Positions 53,733 through 62,418 of a DNA stretch of 64,000 nucleotides are shown piece after piece. Under the pieces are notes generated by a model. The model saw only the letters and a list, made by a program, of their open reading frames with translations, was not told where the DNA came from and searched no databases. Position 1 is the first letter of the stretch. The number at the start of each line of letters is the position of its first letter. Made by a program: the position numbers and the translations under genes. Source of the DNA: Streptomyces varsoviensis. GTDB lineage: Bacteria > Actinomycetota > Actinomycetes > Streptomycetales > Streptomycetaceae. The stretch covers positions 1-64,000 of the forward strand of contig NZ_JOBF01000025.1 in NCBI RefSeq assembly GCF_000718635.1, read 5' to 3'.

Positions 53733-54551
53733 CTAACCTCCTCGGTATTCGGGGGTGCGTCGCTCGACGAAGCTCGCGACGCCCTCCCGCGCGTCCGATG
53801 TCGTCATATTGATCTCCTGCGCGGCGGCCTCGGCCGCGAAGGCGCTCGTACGGTCGGTGTCGAGCGAGGCGTTGACCAACTGCTTGGTGAGGGCGAGGGC
53901 GCGGGTGGGGCCCGCCGCCAGCCGCCCCGCCCACTCGCGCGCGACCTTCGCCAGCTCCGCCTCGGCCACGACCCGGTTCACCAGGCCCAGCCGCTCCGCC
54001 TCGGCGGCGGGCAGCGCGTCGCCGAAGAACATCAGCTCCTTCGCGCGCTGCGGGCCCACCAGCCGCGGCAGCAGGTACGCGCCGCCGCCGTCCGGTACGA
54101 GCCCGCGCCGTACGAACACCTCGATGAACCGGGCCGACTCCGCCGCCAGCACGAGGTCGCAGGCGAGCGCGAGGTGCGCGCCGAGGCCCGCCGCGGTGCC
54201 GTTGACGGCGGCGATGACGGGCTTCTCGCAGTCCAGGACGGCGCTGATCAGCCGCTGGGCGCCGCGCCGGATCGTACGGGCCACATCGCCCGCGACGCGC
54301 TCGGCGCCGCCGGTGGCGGGGGTGCCGCGAAGGTCCGCGCCGGCGCAGAAGCCCTTGCCGGTCGCGGTGATCACGACGGCTCGTACGGCCGGATCGGCAG
54401 AGGCCTCGTCGAGCAGCGAAATGATGCGTTCTCGCTGGTCCCAGGTGACGGCGTTCATCGCTTCGGGGCGGTTGAGGGTGATCCACGAGACCCCGTTGTC
54501 AGTGGTGTGCCGTATCAATGACTCAACGGATTCTTCGGGGGAGGAAGTCAT
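53733..54551 (-). CDS. Enoyl-CoA hydratase/isomerase
   Basis: Crotonase-fold enzyme, 272 residues, hydrating an enoyl-CoA or carrying out a related step. Oxyanion-hole motifs are FCAGADLRG and NGTAAGLGAHLALACD. In the second active-site block FVRRGLVPDGGGAYLLPRLV the usual catalytic Glu near GGG is an Asp (VPDGGG). A C-terminal trimerisation helix follows (SAFAAEAAAQEINMTTSDAR). It starts 25 bp after the NDP-forming synthetase, so the two are co-transcribed behind operators 4 and 5. Confidence 0.93.
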   Translation of the reverse strand: MTSSPEESVESLIRHTTDNGVSWITLNRPEAMNAVTWDQRERIISLLDEASADPAVRAVVITATGKGFCAGADLRGTPATGGAERVAGDVARTIRRGAQRLISAVLDCEKPVIAAVNGTAAGLGAHLALACDLVLAAESARFIEVFVRRGLVPDGGGAYLLPRLVGPQRAKELMFFGDALPAAEAERLGLVNRVVAEAELAKVAREWAGRLAAGPTRALALTKQLVNASLDTDRTSAFAAEAAAQEINMTTSDAREGVASFVERRTPEYRGG

Positions 54552-54576
54552 GGGGGAGCGGCTCCGGGTCCTTGGG

Positions 54577-56802
54577 TCAGTGGCAGACGGCGAGCGCGTC
54601 GAGCGCCACCGCGCCCTGGCCGCGTTCGAGCACCATCAGCGGGTTGATGTCGAGTTCGGCGAGGCTGTCGCCCAGTTCGAGGGCCATGCGCTGGACGCGC
54701 AGCACGACTTCGACGAGCGCGTCGACATCGGCGGGCGGCGCGCCGCGCACGCCGTCGAGGAGGGCGCGGCCGCGCAGTTCGCCGAGCATCGCGCGGGCCT
54801 GGTCCTCGCCGAACGGTGGTACGCGCACCGCCGCGTCGCGCAGCACTTCCACCAGTACGCCGCCGAGGCCGACGGTGACGGTGGGGCCGAAGAGGCTGTC
54901 GGAGGTGACGCCGACGACCATTTCGACGCCGCGCGCGACCATCTGGCAGACGAGCACACCGTCGAGCGGCACCCCTTCGTAGCGGGCGATGTCGGTGAGC
55001 TCGCGATAGGCGTCCCGGACCTGGCTGGCGGAGGTCAGGCCGACCTTGACCAGGCCGAGTTCGCTCTTGTGGGCGAGTCCCGGCCCGGACGCCTTCATGA
55101 CGACGGGATAGCCCACCAGGCCGGCCGCCCGCACGGCCGCCGCCGCGCTCGTCACCAACTGCTCGCGTGGTACGCGAATGCCGTACGCGCGCAGCAACTG
55201 CTTCGCGGAGTGCTCGCTGAGCTGCTCGCCCGGGCGCATGAGCGCCTGCGCCTTGCGCGCGGAGGGGGAGAGCGTGCGCGGGGCGTCCTCGAAGGGGGAG
55301 TGGTAGTCCGCGGTGAAGCGGTGGTGGCCCAGGTAGGCGCGGACGGCGGTGATGCAGTTGGCGAAGGTGCGGAAGGTGGCGACGCGGGAGGAGCCGAGGA
55401 GGGTGGTGCGGTAGGCGTCCTCGGTGCCGACGGGGGACCCCCACACCACGCACACCAGCTTGTCGGTCTGTTCCGCCGCGTCCACCAGGTCCTGCGCGAG
55501 TTTGTCGCTCATGGGCGGGAAGGGGCCGGTGATCGGGCAGATGAGGACGCCGACGGAGGGGTCGGCGAGGATCGCGTCGATGATCTTGCGGCCGCGCCAG
55601 TCGCCCACGGGGTGGCCGCCGTTGTCGACCGGGTTCGCGACGCTGAGGTAGTCGGGTATCCACTGGTGCAGCTCGGCCTGTTTCGCCGCGCCGAGGGTCG
55701 GGAGTTGGAGCCCGGCGGCGGTCGCCAGGTCCGAGAAGTGCGCGCCCGTGCCGCCCGAGATCGAATACACCACGACGCCGTCGGCGCGCGGTGGCCGGGC
55801 ACGGGCGAGCAGGGCGGCGGTGTCCTGGAGTTCGTCGAGCCCGTCGACGCGGATCACGCCGAACTGCCGCATGGCGGCGTCCACCACCTCGTCCGCGCCG
55901 GTGAGTTTGCCGGTGTGGGAGGCGGCCATCCGGGCGCCGGCCTGCGTGCGGCCGACCTTGACGGCGACCACCGGCACCTTGTTGCGGGCGGCCCGGTCGG
56001 CGGCGAGGAGGAAGCCGCGGCCGTCCTTGAGCCCTTCCACATACGCGGCGATGGCGCCGACCTCGGGGCAGGTGGCGAAGTAGGAGATGAAGTCCGCCGT
56101 CTCCAGGTCCGCCTCGTTGCCGGTGGGGGCCCAGTGGGAGAGCCGGATGCCGAGTTCCTGGAGGGTGAAGACGGGGCGGCCCTGGTGGCCTGACTGGGTG
56201 ATGAGGGCGATGGCGGGGCCGTCGAGGTCGTCGCGGAACCTCTCGAAGGCGTTGAGGTTGGTGTTCGGTCCGAGGAGGCGGATTCCGGAGCGTTCGACGG
56301 CGGCGGCCAGCCGTTGTTGGGCGGCCGCGCCCGCCTCGCCGGTCTCGGCGAAGCCGGAGGCGAAGGCGACGGCGAAGCGCACTTTGGACTCGCCGAGTTC
56401 CTCGATGACGGGGGTCGGGTCGCCGACGAGGAGTACGGCCAGGTCGACCTCTTCGGGGAGGTCGGCGACGCTCGGATGGCAGGGGAGGCCGAAGACGCTG
56501 GTACGGGTGGGGTGCACGGGGTGGAGCCGGGCTCCGACGCGCTCGGCCCAGGCGATGAGCTGCCGGGTGATGCCGGTGTTGGGGCGCCCCTCGGCGTCGG
56601 AGGCGCCGACGACGGCCACGGAGGAGGGACGGAAGAAGCGGTCCAGGTCGGGTACGTCCGAGTGCAGGGCCCGGCCGCTGACATCCACGTCCTCGGCCGG
56701 TGCGGCCCTGCCGTGGACGGCGGGCGCCGCCTGCTCCCCGCAGGCCAGCACGCGGGCCGTACGGGAGGTGGTGGTGAGGGTGCCGTGAGTCGATCCAAGC
56801 AT
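54577..56802 (-). CDS. NDP-forming acyl-CoA synthetase (acetate-CoA ligase family)
   Basis: Fused alpha-beta ADP/GDP-forming acyl-CoA synthetase, 741 residues. The CoA-binding and ligase-CoA domains (about 50-480) come first: SSVAVVGASDAEGRPNTGI, LITQSGHQGR and the region with the phosphohistidine-like SHTGKLTGADEVVDAAMRQF. The ATP-grasp part (about 520-730) follows: GYPVVMKASGPGLAHKSELG and ELDINPLMVLERG. It complements the AMP-forming ligase at 38808, giving two routes to a CoA ester. The ATG at 56802 is used; a TTG at 56832 abuts an operator and is less likely. Two regulon palindromes lie 36 and 60 bp upstream. Confidence 0.92.
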   Translation of the reverse strand: MLGSTHGTLTTTSRTARVLACGEQAAPAVHGRAAPAEDVDVSGRALHSDVPDLDRFFRPSSVAVVGASDAEGRPNTGITRQLIAWAERVGARLHPVHPTRTSVFGLPCHPSVADLPEEVDLAVLLVGDPTPVIEELGESKVRFAVAFASGFAETGEAGAAAQQRLAAAVERSGIRLLGPNTNLNAFERFRDDLDGPAIALITQSGHQGRPVFTLQELGIRLSHWAPTGNEADLETADFISYFATCPEVGAIAAYVEGLKDGRGFLLAADRAARNKVPVVAVKVGRTQAGARMAASHTGKLTGADEVVDAAMRQFGVIRVDGLDELQDTAALLARARPPRADGVVVYSISGGTGAHFSDLATAAGLQLPTLGAAKQAELHQWIPDYLSVANPVDNGGHPVGDWRGRKIIDAILADPSVGVLICPITGPFPPMSDKLAQDLVDAAEQTDKLVCVVWGSPVGTEDAYRTTLLGSSRVATFRTFANCITAVRAYLGHHRFTADYHSPFEDAPRTLSPSARKAQALMRPGEQLSEHSAKQLLRAYGIRVPREQLVTSAAAAVRAAGLVGYPVVMKASGPGLAHKSELGLVKVGLTSASQVRDAYRELTDIARYEGVPLDGVLVCQMVARGVEMVVGVTSDSLFGPTVTVGLGGVLVEVLRDAAVRVPPFGEDQARAMLGELRGRALLDGVRGAPPADVDALVEVVLRVQRMALELGDSLAELDINPLMVLERGQGAVALDALAVCH

Positions 56803-56837
56803 CGTTCTCGCCCACTCCTGCTCGATGGCCAACTTAG

Positions 56838-56852
56838 CTGACGCCTAGTCAG
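56838..56852. promoter_or_regulatory. Regulon operator 4 (CTGACGCCTAGTCAG)
   Basis: One change from consensus, 36 bp upstream of the NDP-forming synthetase ATG. One of three palindromes in this 220-bp divergent gap. Confidence 0.8.
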
Positions 56853-56861
56853 GTTACTGAA

Positions 56862-56876
56862 CTGACGCTGCGTCAG
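56862..56876. promoter_or_regulatory. Regulon operator 5 (CTGACGCTGCGTCAG)
   Basis: Exact consensus. Its centre is 24 bp from that of operator 4, a little over two helical turns, so paired dimers could bind side by side. Confidence 0.85.
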
Positions 56877-56943
56877 GAATGGGGTTGCACTGGAAAGAGA
56901 TCCGAGCCTAGCCCCTTGCGTAACCCCTTACCCATCCGTTGAA

Positions 56944-56958
56944 CTGACGTACCGTCAG
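56944..56958. promoter_or_regulatory. Regulon operator 6 (CTGACGTACCGTCAG)
   Basis: Exact consensus, 65 bp upstream of the DoxX-like gene (plus strand). Confidence 0.85.
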
Positions 56959-57022
56959 AAAATCGGGGGAGCGCGGGGAACGGCAGGGACACGAGGAGCG
57001 GTAGAAAGCAGAAGGGCGGGCG

Positions 57023-57475
57023 ATGCAGACGATCTGGCTCAGCGGGGCCGAATGGCTCGCGGTGCTGCGTATCGGCCTCGGGCTGTGGTGGCTGGAGAGC
57101 TGGCGACACAAGGACAAGAAGGGCTGGTTCGAGCGCGGTACGGGCATCGCGTGGGCCGCCGACGTGGCGGGCAAGCACCGCTGGGGGTTCGTACGGACCG
57201 GGTTCGAGAAGGTCGTGAGCCCCCGGCCCAAGGCCATGGCGTACATCGTCGTCTACGCCGAACTCGCCCTCGGGCTGGGCCTCGTCGTCGGACTCCTCAC
57301 GCCCATAGCGCTCATAGGCGGCCTGCTGCTCAATCTGCTCTACCTCGTCCTCATGGTCCACGACTGGGCCGAGCAGGGCCAGAACGCGATGATGGCGCTC
57401 ATATCGCTCGTCGCGCTCCTCGCCATGAGCTGGCAGACCTGGTCCCTCGACGACGTGATGGGGTTGTTCCTATGA
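57023..57475 (+). CDS. DoxX-family membrane protein
   Basis: A 150-residue inner-membrane protein with four hydrophobic helices (ALRIGLGLWWLESW context at 12-27; YIVVYAELALGLGLVVGLLT; ALIGGLLLNLLYLVLMVHDW; ALISLVALLAMSW). The family is related to thiosulfate:quinone reductase DoxD and to proteins in lipid/sterol catabolic loci; its role is not known. ATG at 57023 begins 65 bp after operator 6. Its stop overlaps the DUF35 gene start (ATGA), so it belongs to the same operon. Confidence 0.88.
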   Translation: MQTIWLSGAEWLAVLRIGLGLWWLESWRHKDKKGWFERGTGIAWAADVAGKHRWGFVRTGFEKVVSPRPKAMAYIVVYAELALGLGLVVGLLTPIALIGGLLLNLLYLVLMVHDWAEQGQNAMMALISLVALLAMSWQTWSLDDVMGLFL

Positions 57476-57885
57476 GCGCCGCGCGCTTCGACCTGCCCGA
57501 GACCGACGCCTTCACCCGCCCCTACTGGGACGCGGCGGCCGAGGGCCGGCTGCTGATCCGCCGTTGTGCCGCCTGCTCGGCGGCGCACCACTACCCGCGC
57601 GAGTTCTGTCCCCGCTGCTGGAGCGAGGACGTCCACTGGGGGGAGGCGAGCGGCCGGGCCGTCCTCTACACCTGGTCCGTGGTCCACCTGAACGACCTGC
57701 CGCCCTTCGGCGAGCGCGTGCCCTACACCGCGGCCGTCGTCGACCTGGCCGAAGGCCCCCGGATGATGACCGAGGTCGTCGACTGCCCGGAGGGGGAGCT
57801 GCGGGTCGGGATGGAACTGCGGGCCCGGTTCCGTACGGAGCCCGGCGAACCCCCGGTGGCAGTGCCCGTCTTCCGCCCCTGTTGA
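57472..57885 (+). CDS. DUF35 zinc-ribbon/OB-fold protein
   Basis: Small CoA-thiolase partner, 137 residues. An N-terminal helix is followed by a zinc ribbon CxxC-x12-CxxC (CAACSAAHHYPREFCPRCWS, about 32-51) and an OB-fold (VLYTWSVVHLNDLPPFGERV; VGMELRARFR). Proteins of this type bind acyl-CoA and pair with thiolase-fold aldolases such as Ltp2 in steroid side-chain cleavage. The thiolase-like gene at 59632 is in the same regulon and would be the partner. It overlaps the DoxX-like gene by 4 bp. Confidence 0.92.
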   Translation: MSAARFDLPETDAFTRPYWDAAAEGRLLIRRCAACSAAHHYPREFCPRCWSEDVHWGEASGRAVLYTWSVVHLNDLPPFGERVPYTAAVVDLAEGPRMMTEVVDCPEGELRVGMELRARFRTEPGEPPVAVPVFRPC

Positions 57886-57967
57886 ATGCGGTACAGATGG
57901 TGGAGTCCGGGAGCGTCGAGGACCGAGCGACGGGCGTCGGGGCGCGACGGGGTGGGAGTGCACGAAG

Positions 57968-58591
57968 ATGGCGAACACGACGGCGGCGGACCCGCTGCAC
58001 CCGGCTGACCTGCGAGGCTACGGCCTGCGACTGCGCACATGGGAGTACGCGGACGCACCCATAGCGCTGCGGGGCTTCACCGACCCCGAGTTCCTGCGCT
58101 GGAACACGCCGCTCGTCCCGGTCCGGGACGAGGCCGGCGCCCGCGACTTCATACGCGCCCGCTTCGAGGGCTGGGAGCGAGGCGACACCGCGACCTACGC
58201 CGTCACCGAGGACGACCAGATCGTGGGGCAGGTGGCCCTCAACCTCATCAACCGCACCTTCTCCAACGCGCGCGTCGGCTACTGGGTGCTCGCCGAGGCG
58301 CGGGGCCGGGGCGTCGCCGCCCGTGCGCTGGAGCTGTGCAGCCGGTGGGCCTTCAGCGAGGTCGGCCTCCACCGGCTCGAACTGGGGCACGCGCTGGGCA
58401 ACACCCCGTCCTGCCGGGTCGCGGCCCGCTGCGGGTACGCGTACGAGGGCACCCTGCGCGGTGCCATGTTCGAGGCGGGCCAGAAGGACGCCTTCCGGGA
58501 CGTCCACCTCCACGCGCGGCTCGCCACCGACCCGCTTCCGGACGCCTTCTCGGAGCCGGCCGCCGCGACGGGCGCGGGGGCGGGGGCCTGA
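57968..58591 (+). CDS. GNAT acetyltransferase, RimJ/RimL type
   Basis: N-acetyltransferase of the RimJ/RimL-like group, 207 residues. GLRLRTWEYADAPIALRGFT is the opening, NRTFSNARVGYWVLAEARGR-GVAARALELC the acetyl-CoA-binding loop (R-G-x-G-V-A form), and GNTPSCRVAARCGYAYEGTL the C-terminal signature. The target, a protein N-terminus or a small molecule, is unknown. The ATG at 57968 follows the DUF35 stop by 82 bp and no regulon operator is near, so it may be read through from the upstream operon or be independent. Confidence 0.88.
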   Translation: MANTTAADPLHPADLRGYGLRLRTWEYADAPIALRGFTDPEFLRWNTPLVPVRDEAGARDFIRARFEGWERGDTATYAVTEDDQIVGQVALNLINRTFSNARVGYWVLAEARGRGVAARALELCSRWAFSEVGLHRLELGHALGNTPSCRVAARCGYAYEGTLRGAMFEAGQKDAFRDVHLHARLATDPLPDAFSEPAAATGAGAGA

Positions 58592-58676
58592 GACGGAGCG
58601 CGTGGGGACGGGTGCCTGAGGGGGAGGCGCGCGGGTCCGGTGCCTGAGACGGAGGGGACGCGGGGGCGAGTGGGCG

Positions 58677-59492
58677 TCAGGGCCAGAGGAGTTCGGTGGT
58701 CCAGCCGGTGTCCGTACGGCGGTAGTTGAGGCGTACGTGGCGGCGGTGGGCGTCGCCCTGGAAGAACTCGACCTCGGTCGGGGACAGCACGTAGAGCGTC
58801 CAACTGTCCACTTGGGCATTCGGTTCGCGCTGCGCGCGTTCCCAGGCCGCGGCGGATGCCTCCGCCAGCTCGCGGTACGAGCCGAGGACGTCGCTCTGCC
58901 GGCCGACGAGGGCCGACGCCAGGGAGCCCGTGGAACGGCGGCGCAGGTCGGCCGCGCTCTCCTCGGGGCCGGCGGCGGTCACCGTTCCCCGGACGCGCAC
59001 CTGGCGGCCGAGAGCCGCCCAGTAGAACCCGAGCGCGGCTTCGGGCCGCGCGGCCAGGTCGCGGCCCTTGCGGCTCGTGCGGTGGGAGCCGAAGTGCCAG
59101 CCGCGCTCGTCGGCGTCGTGCAGCATCACGATCCGTACGGACGGTGAGCCCGACGCGTCCGCGGTCGCCAGTGTCATCGTGTGCGGCTCGGGCTGCCCTG
59201 CCTCGGCGGCCTCGCGCAGCCAGCGCTGGAAGAGGGGGAGGGGCGCGTCGGGGGCCGTGGCGGGGTCGAAGGGCGGCAGTTCGCCCTCCCACACGCGCAG
59301 GGAGCGCAAGAGGGCGCGGAACTCCTCCTGCCCGCCCGCGTTCCGCTCCGCCCGCCCTTCTGCCCGCTCTTCCGCCCTTTGCTCAGAGTGCTGCTCCGAC
59401 TGCTGCTCTGGGTGCTGGTCCGGCTGTGGCAGCGGCCGCTGTTCCGTCTGTCGTTGATTCGGTTCGGGGTTTCCGGTGGTCATGCGCACCAT
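58677..59492 (-). CDS. PdxH-like pyridoxamine-phosphate oxidase family protein
   Basis: FMN-binding split-barrel protein of the PdxH/PhzG type, 271 residues. SVRIVMLHDADERGWHFGSH then RTSRKGRDLAARPEAALGFY match the FMN-binding core of PNPOx; the dimer/C-terminal part ends in a Tyr-Arg-Arg-Thr segment instead of the RLxP terminus of classical PdxH. Residues 1-53 are Gln/Glu/His-rich repeats without a fold. Vitamin B6 oxidation is the default role; a PhzG-like oxidation of a small molecule is an alternative. ATG at 59492, with a second at 59480, both without a strong ribosome site. Confidence 0.85.
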   Translation of the reverse strand: MVRMTTGNPEPNQRQTEQRPLPQPDQHPEQQSEQHSEQRAEERAEGRAERNAGGQEEFRALLRSLRVWEGELPPFDPATAPDAPLPLFQRWLREAAEAGQPEPHTMTLATADASGSPSVRIVMLHDADERGWHFGSHRTSRKGRDLAARPEAALGFYWAALGRQVRVRGTVTAAGPEESAADLRRRSTGSLASALVGRQSDVLGSYRELAEASAAAWERAQREPNAQVDSWTLYVLSPTEVEFFQGDAHRRHVRLNYRRTDTGWTTELLWP

Positions 59493-59631
59493 CTAAGCAA
59501 CGGTGGCGGCGGAGACGACCGAGGCGGGCGTGAAGGCCGGCGGAGATAACGGCAGGGAATGGAGATAGATAGCGGCAGGGAAAAAGGTTTGGATCGGTGG
59601 GAGCAACTGATAGAGGGCGCGAACCGCGGGT

Positions 59632-60834
59632 TCACCCCCGGCCCAGGACCACCGTCCCCGAGGAGCAGAACCAGCCGCCCGTACCGGAGGCCACCGCGAC
59701 CTCCGGGAGCCGGCCTCCGGCCTTGCGGACCTGGCGGCCCTCGCCCGCCTCGCCCCGCAGTTGCCGTACCGCCTCGACCAGGAGGAACAGCCCCCGCATG
59801 CCGGGGTGGCAGGCGGAGAGTCCGCCGCCGTCGGTGTTGACGGGCAGTTCGCCGCCGAGGGTGAGCCGGCCCTTCTCGGCGAAGGCGCCGCCCTCGCCCT
59901 TGCCGCAGAACCCGAGGTCTTCCAGGGTGACGAGCGTCATGTAGGTGAAGGCGTCGTACAGCTCGGCCACGTCGACGTCGCCCGGCCCGACGCCCGCCCG
60001 TTCGAAGGCCGCGCGGCCCGAGACGGCGGCCGGGGAGACGGTGAAGTCGTCCCACTGGGACATCGAGGTGTGCGAGACGGCGGTCCCCGAGCCCAGGACC
60101 CATACGGGGGCCTTCGCGGTGTCGGGGACGTACTCCTCGGCCGCGAGCAGGACCGCGCAGCCGCCGTCGGACCGTATGCAGCAGTGCAGCTTGGTGAAGG
60201 GGTCGGCGATCATGGGGCCGCCGAGGACGTCGTCGACGGTGATGGGGGCGCGGTACATCGCGTCGGGGTTGTGCGCGGCGTTGGCGCGCGCCTGCACGGC
60301 GATGTCGGCCAACTGCTCCAGGGTCGTGCCGTATTCGTGCATGTGGCGGCGGGCGGCCATCGCGTACTTGGCGATGAGCGTGTGCCCGTAGGGGACCTCG
60401 AACTGGAGGGGCCCGCGGGCGCCGAAGGAGAGGTTCGAGGTGCGCCGCCCGGCCTTGATGTCGGCCCGGGCCGTGGACCCGTACACGAGGAGTACGGCGT
60501 TGGCGTGGCCCGCCGCGATGGCGTCGGCGGCGTGTGCGGCCATGACTTCCCAGGTGGAGCCGCCGACCGAGGTGGAGTCCGTCCAGGTGGGCCGCAGCCC
60601 CAGGTATTCGGCGACCTCTACGGGGGCGAGCGTGCCCAGCCCCGCCGAGGCCAGGCCGTCGATGACCGAGCGGTCGAGCCCGGAGTCCGCGAGGGCGCGG
60701 CGGGCGGCCTGGGCGTGCAGGGCGTAGGGGGTGGCTTCGTCGACGCGCCCGCAGTCGGCGAGTGCGACGCCGACGACGGCGACCTTGCGGCGGCCTGTTG
60801 TGACTGCTGAGGCCCCTGAAGTGCCTGGTGTCAT
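59632..60834 (-). CDS. Thiolase-fold lipid-transfer/aldolase-like protein
   Basis: Ltp-type member of the thiolase superfamily, 400 residues. The N-terminal nucleophile of real thiolases is replaced: the STSVGGSTWEVMAAH loop (about 88-102) has no Cys. A Cys-His motif, SACHPGMRG, remains near the C-terminus. The subunit contains AELYDAFTYMTLVTLEDLGF and LGGELPVNTDGGG, typical for Ltp2-like retro-aldolases that cleave side-chain C-C bonds with a DUF35 partner (57472). The ATG at 60834 has operator 7 just 5 bp upstream and no clear ribosome site, so a leaderless or near-leaderless start is likely. Confidence 0.9.
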   Translation of the reverse strand: MTPGTSGASAVTTGRRKVAVVGVALADCGRVDEATPYALHAQAARRALADSGLDRSVIDGLASAGLGTLAPVEVAEYLGLRPTWTDSTSVGGSTWEVMAAHAADAIAAGHANAVLLVYGSTARADIKAGRRTSNLSFGARGPLQFEVPYGHTLIAKYAMAARRHMHEYGTTLEQLADIAVQARANAAHNPDAMYRAPITVDDVLGGPMIADPFTKLHCCIRSDGGCAVLLAAEEYVPDTAKAPVWVLGSGTAVSHTSMSQWDDFTVSPAAVSGRAAFERAGVGPGDVDVAELYDAFTYMTLVTLEDLGFCGKGEGGAFAEKGRLTLGGELPVNTDGGGLSACHPGMRGLFLLVEAVRQLRGEAGEGRQVRKAGGRLPEVAVASGTGGWFCSSGTVVLGRG

Positions 60835-60838
60835 AAAT

Positions 60839-60853
60839 CTGACGGTACATCAG
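60839..60853. promoter_or_regulatory. Regulon operator 7 (CTGACGGTACATCAG)
   Basis: One change from consensus, 4 bp upstream of the thiolase-like ATG (minus strand); a repressor here would cover its promoter or start. Confidence 0.8.
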
Positions 60854-60932
60854 GTATGGGCCGCGGTGGCACCCCGCGTCACCCACTGAATCACCCTCTC
60901 GACCCTAGGAAAGTCCGCTCCCCGTCCCTACC

Positions 60933-60947
60933 ATGACGGCCCGTCAG
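60933..60947. promoter_or_regulatory. Regulon operator 8 (ATGACGGCCCGTCAG)
   Basis: One change from consensus, 19 bp upstream of the acyl-CoA dehydrogenase ATG at 60967 (plus strand). Confidence 0.8.
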
Positions 60948-60966
60948 AAACGGGAGGAGTCCGCCG

Positions 60967-62418
60967 ATGGATGCCGCGTTCACCGAGGAGCAGGACGAGA
61001 TCCGCCGCACACTGCGCGAACTGCTGGCCAAACGGTGCGGGCCGGACGAGGTCAAGGCCGCGGTCCGCACGGAGGCCGGATACGACGAGAGGCTGTGGCG
61101 GCAGCTCGCCGAACAGCTCGGACTGCCGGGGCTGGCGATCCCCCAGGAGTACGGCGGCGTCGGCTGCGGCCCTACCGAACTGGCGCTGGCCTGCGAGGAG
61201 ACCGGCCGGGCGCTGCTGCCCTCGCCCCTGCTGGCCACCGCCGCCCTCGCCGCGCCCCTCCTCGCCGAACTCGGTACGGACGCCCAGCGCGCCGAGTTGC
61301 TGCCGCGCCTCGCCGACGGCGGCCTGACCGCCACGCTCGCCGTGCCGGACGGCGCCCTGACCGCCGCCCTCGGGCTCACCGGCCCCAACGACGGCGACTG
61401 GGCCGGCGGCGGCCGCGCGGGCGGCGTGCAGGCGCGCCCGTACGAGGACGGCTGGCGGCTGTACGGGCAGGCCGAGCAGGTGCTCGACGGGCACAGCGCC
61501 GGCCTGCTGATCGTGGCCGCGCACGCCGGCGGATACGCCCGCAGCCGCACGCTCCTGTTCCTGGTACGGGCCGAGGACGGGGCCACAGGGGCATCGGCCG
61601 CGCGGCCTCGCCGAGGGACCGCGCCGGATCGCGCCATACGGGCCGGGGGCGCGCCCGGGGCGCGAGCCAGGACCGGCCCCACGCCCACCGCGAACCTGCC
61701 AGGGCTGGCCCGTACGCGCCTGACAGCGCTGGACGAGACGCGGCCCCAGGCCCGTATCGAACTCCGCGACACCCCCGCCGAACTGCTCGGCGCCGGCGAC
61801 GAGGCGGACGTACCGGCGGCGCTCGCCCGGCTGGGCGGCGGCCTCGGCGCCGTGCTCGCCGCGGAGGCCGTCGGAGCGGCCGACCGGGCGCTGGCGCGCA
61901 CCCTCGAATACGTACGGGAGCGGGAGCAGTTCGGCCGGCCGATCGGCTCCTTCCAGGCGGTCAAACACCGCCTGGCGGACCTGTACGTAGAGGTCCAGGC
62001 GGCCCGCTCGGCGGCCTACTACGCGGCGTGGGCCGTGGGCCGGGCGGACGCCGAACCCGGCGCCGGCGGGCTCGCGCTCGCGCAGGCGCTCCAGGCGCTG
62101 CGGACGGTCGCGGGGGAGACGGTGCAGTTGCACGGCGGCATCGGCTTCACCTGGGAGCACGACGCGCACCTCTACTTCAAACGCGCCGCCGGTGACGAGT
62201 CGCTCTTCGGGCCCGTGCACCGGCTGCGGGCGCGCGCCGCGGAGCTGGCCGGGCTGTTCACGCCGGACGCCGGGGCGGGGGCCGGGGTCGGGGGCGCCGC
62301 AGGAGATCCGGCCGGTCCGCAGCCCGGGGGCAGCCCATCAGCCGCAGGCCGCCCATCGCCCGCATCCGGCCCGGCGGGCCCGGACGCGGCCGCCGACGCC
62401 CCCGCCGTGGCCGTCTGA
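60967..62418 (+). CDS. Acyl-CoA dehydrogenase with disordered C-terminal tail
   Basis: FAD-dependent dehydrogenase-like protein, 483 residues. The N-terminal helix AAFTEEQDEIRRTLRELLAK, AIPQEYGGVGCGPTELALAC, the flavin/dimer region EYVREREQFGRPIGSFQAVK and LHGGIGFTWEHDAHLYFKRA are family hallmarks. The central beta domain is Ala/Gly/Arg-rich and degenerate (about 190-255). The Pro/Gly/Ala tail after 440 is not family sequence. It resembles the partner subunit of the 43040 type. The TGATG overlap couples it to the next gene, and operator 8 lies 19 bp upstream. Confidence 0.92.
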   Translation: MDAAFTEEQDEIRRTLRELLAKRCGPDEVKAAVRTEAGYDERLWRQLAEQLGLPGLAIPQEYGGVGCGPTELALACEETGRALLPSPLLATAALAAPLLAELGTDAQRAELLPRLADGGLTATLAVPDGALTAALGLTGPNDGDWAGGGRAGGVQARPYEDGWRLYGQAEQVLDGHSAGLLIVAAHAGGYARSRTLLFLVRAEDGATGASAARPRRGTAPDRAIRAGGAPGARARTGPTPTANLPGLARTRLTALDETRPQARIELRDTPAELLGAGDEADVPAALARLGGGLGAVLAAEAVGAADRALARTLEYVREREQFGRPIGSFQAVKHRLADLYVEVQAARSAAYYAAWAVGRADAEPGAGGLALAQALQALRTVAGETVQLHGGIGFTWEHDAHLYFKRAAGDESLFGPVHRLRARAAELAGLFTPDAGAGAGVGGAAGDPAGPQPGGSPSAAGRPSPASGPAGPDAAADAPAVAV

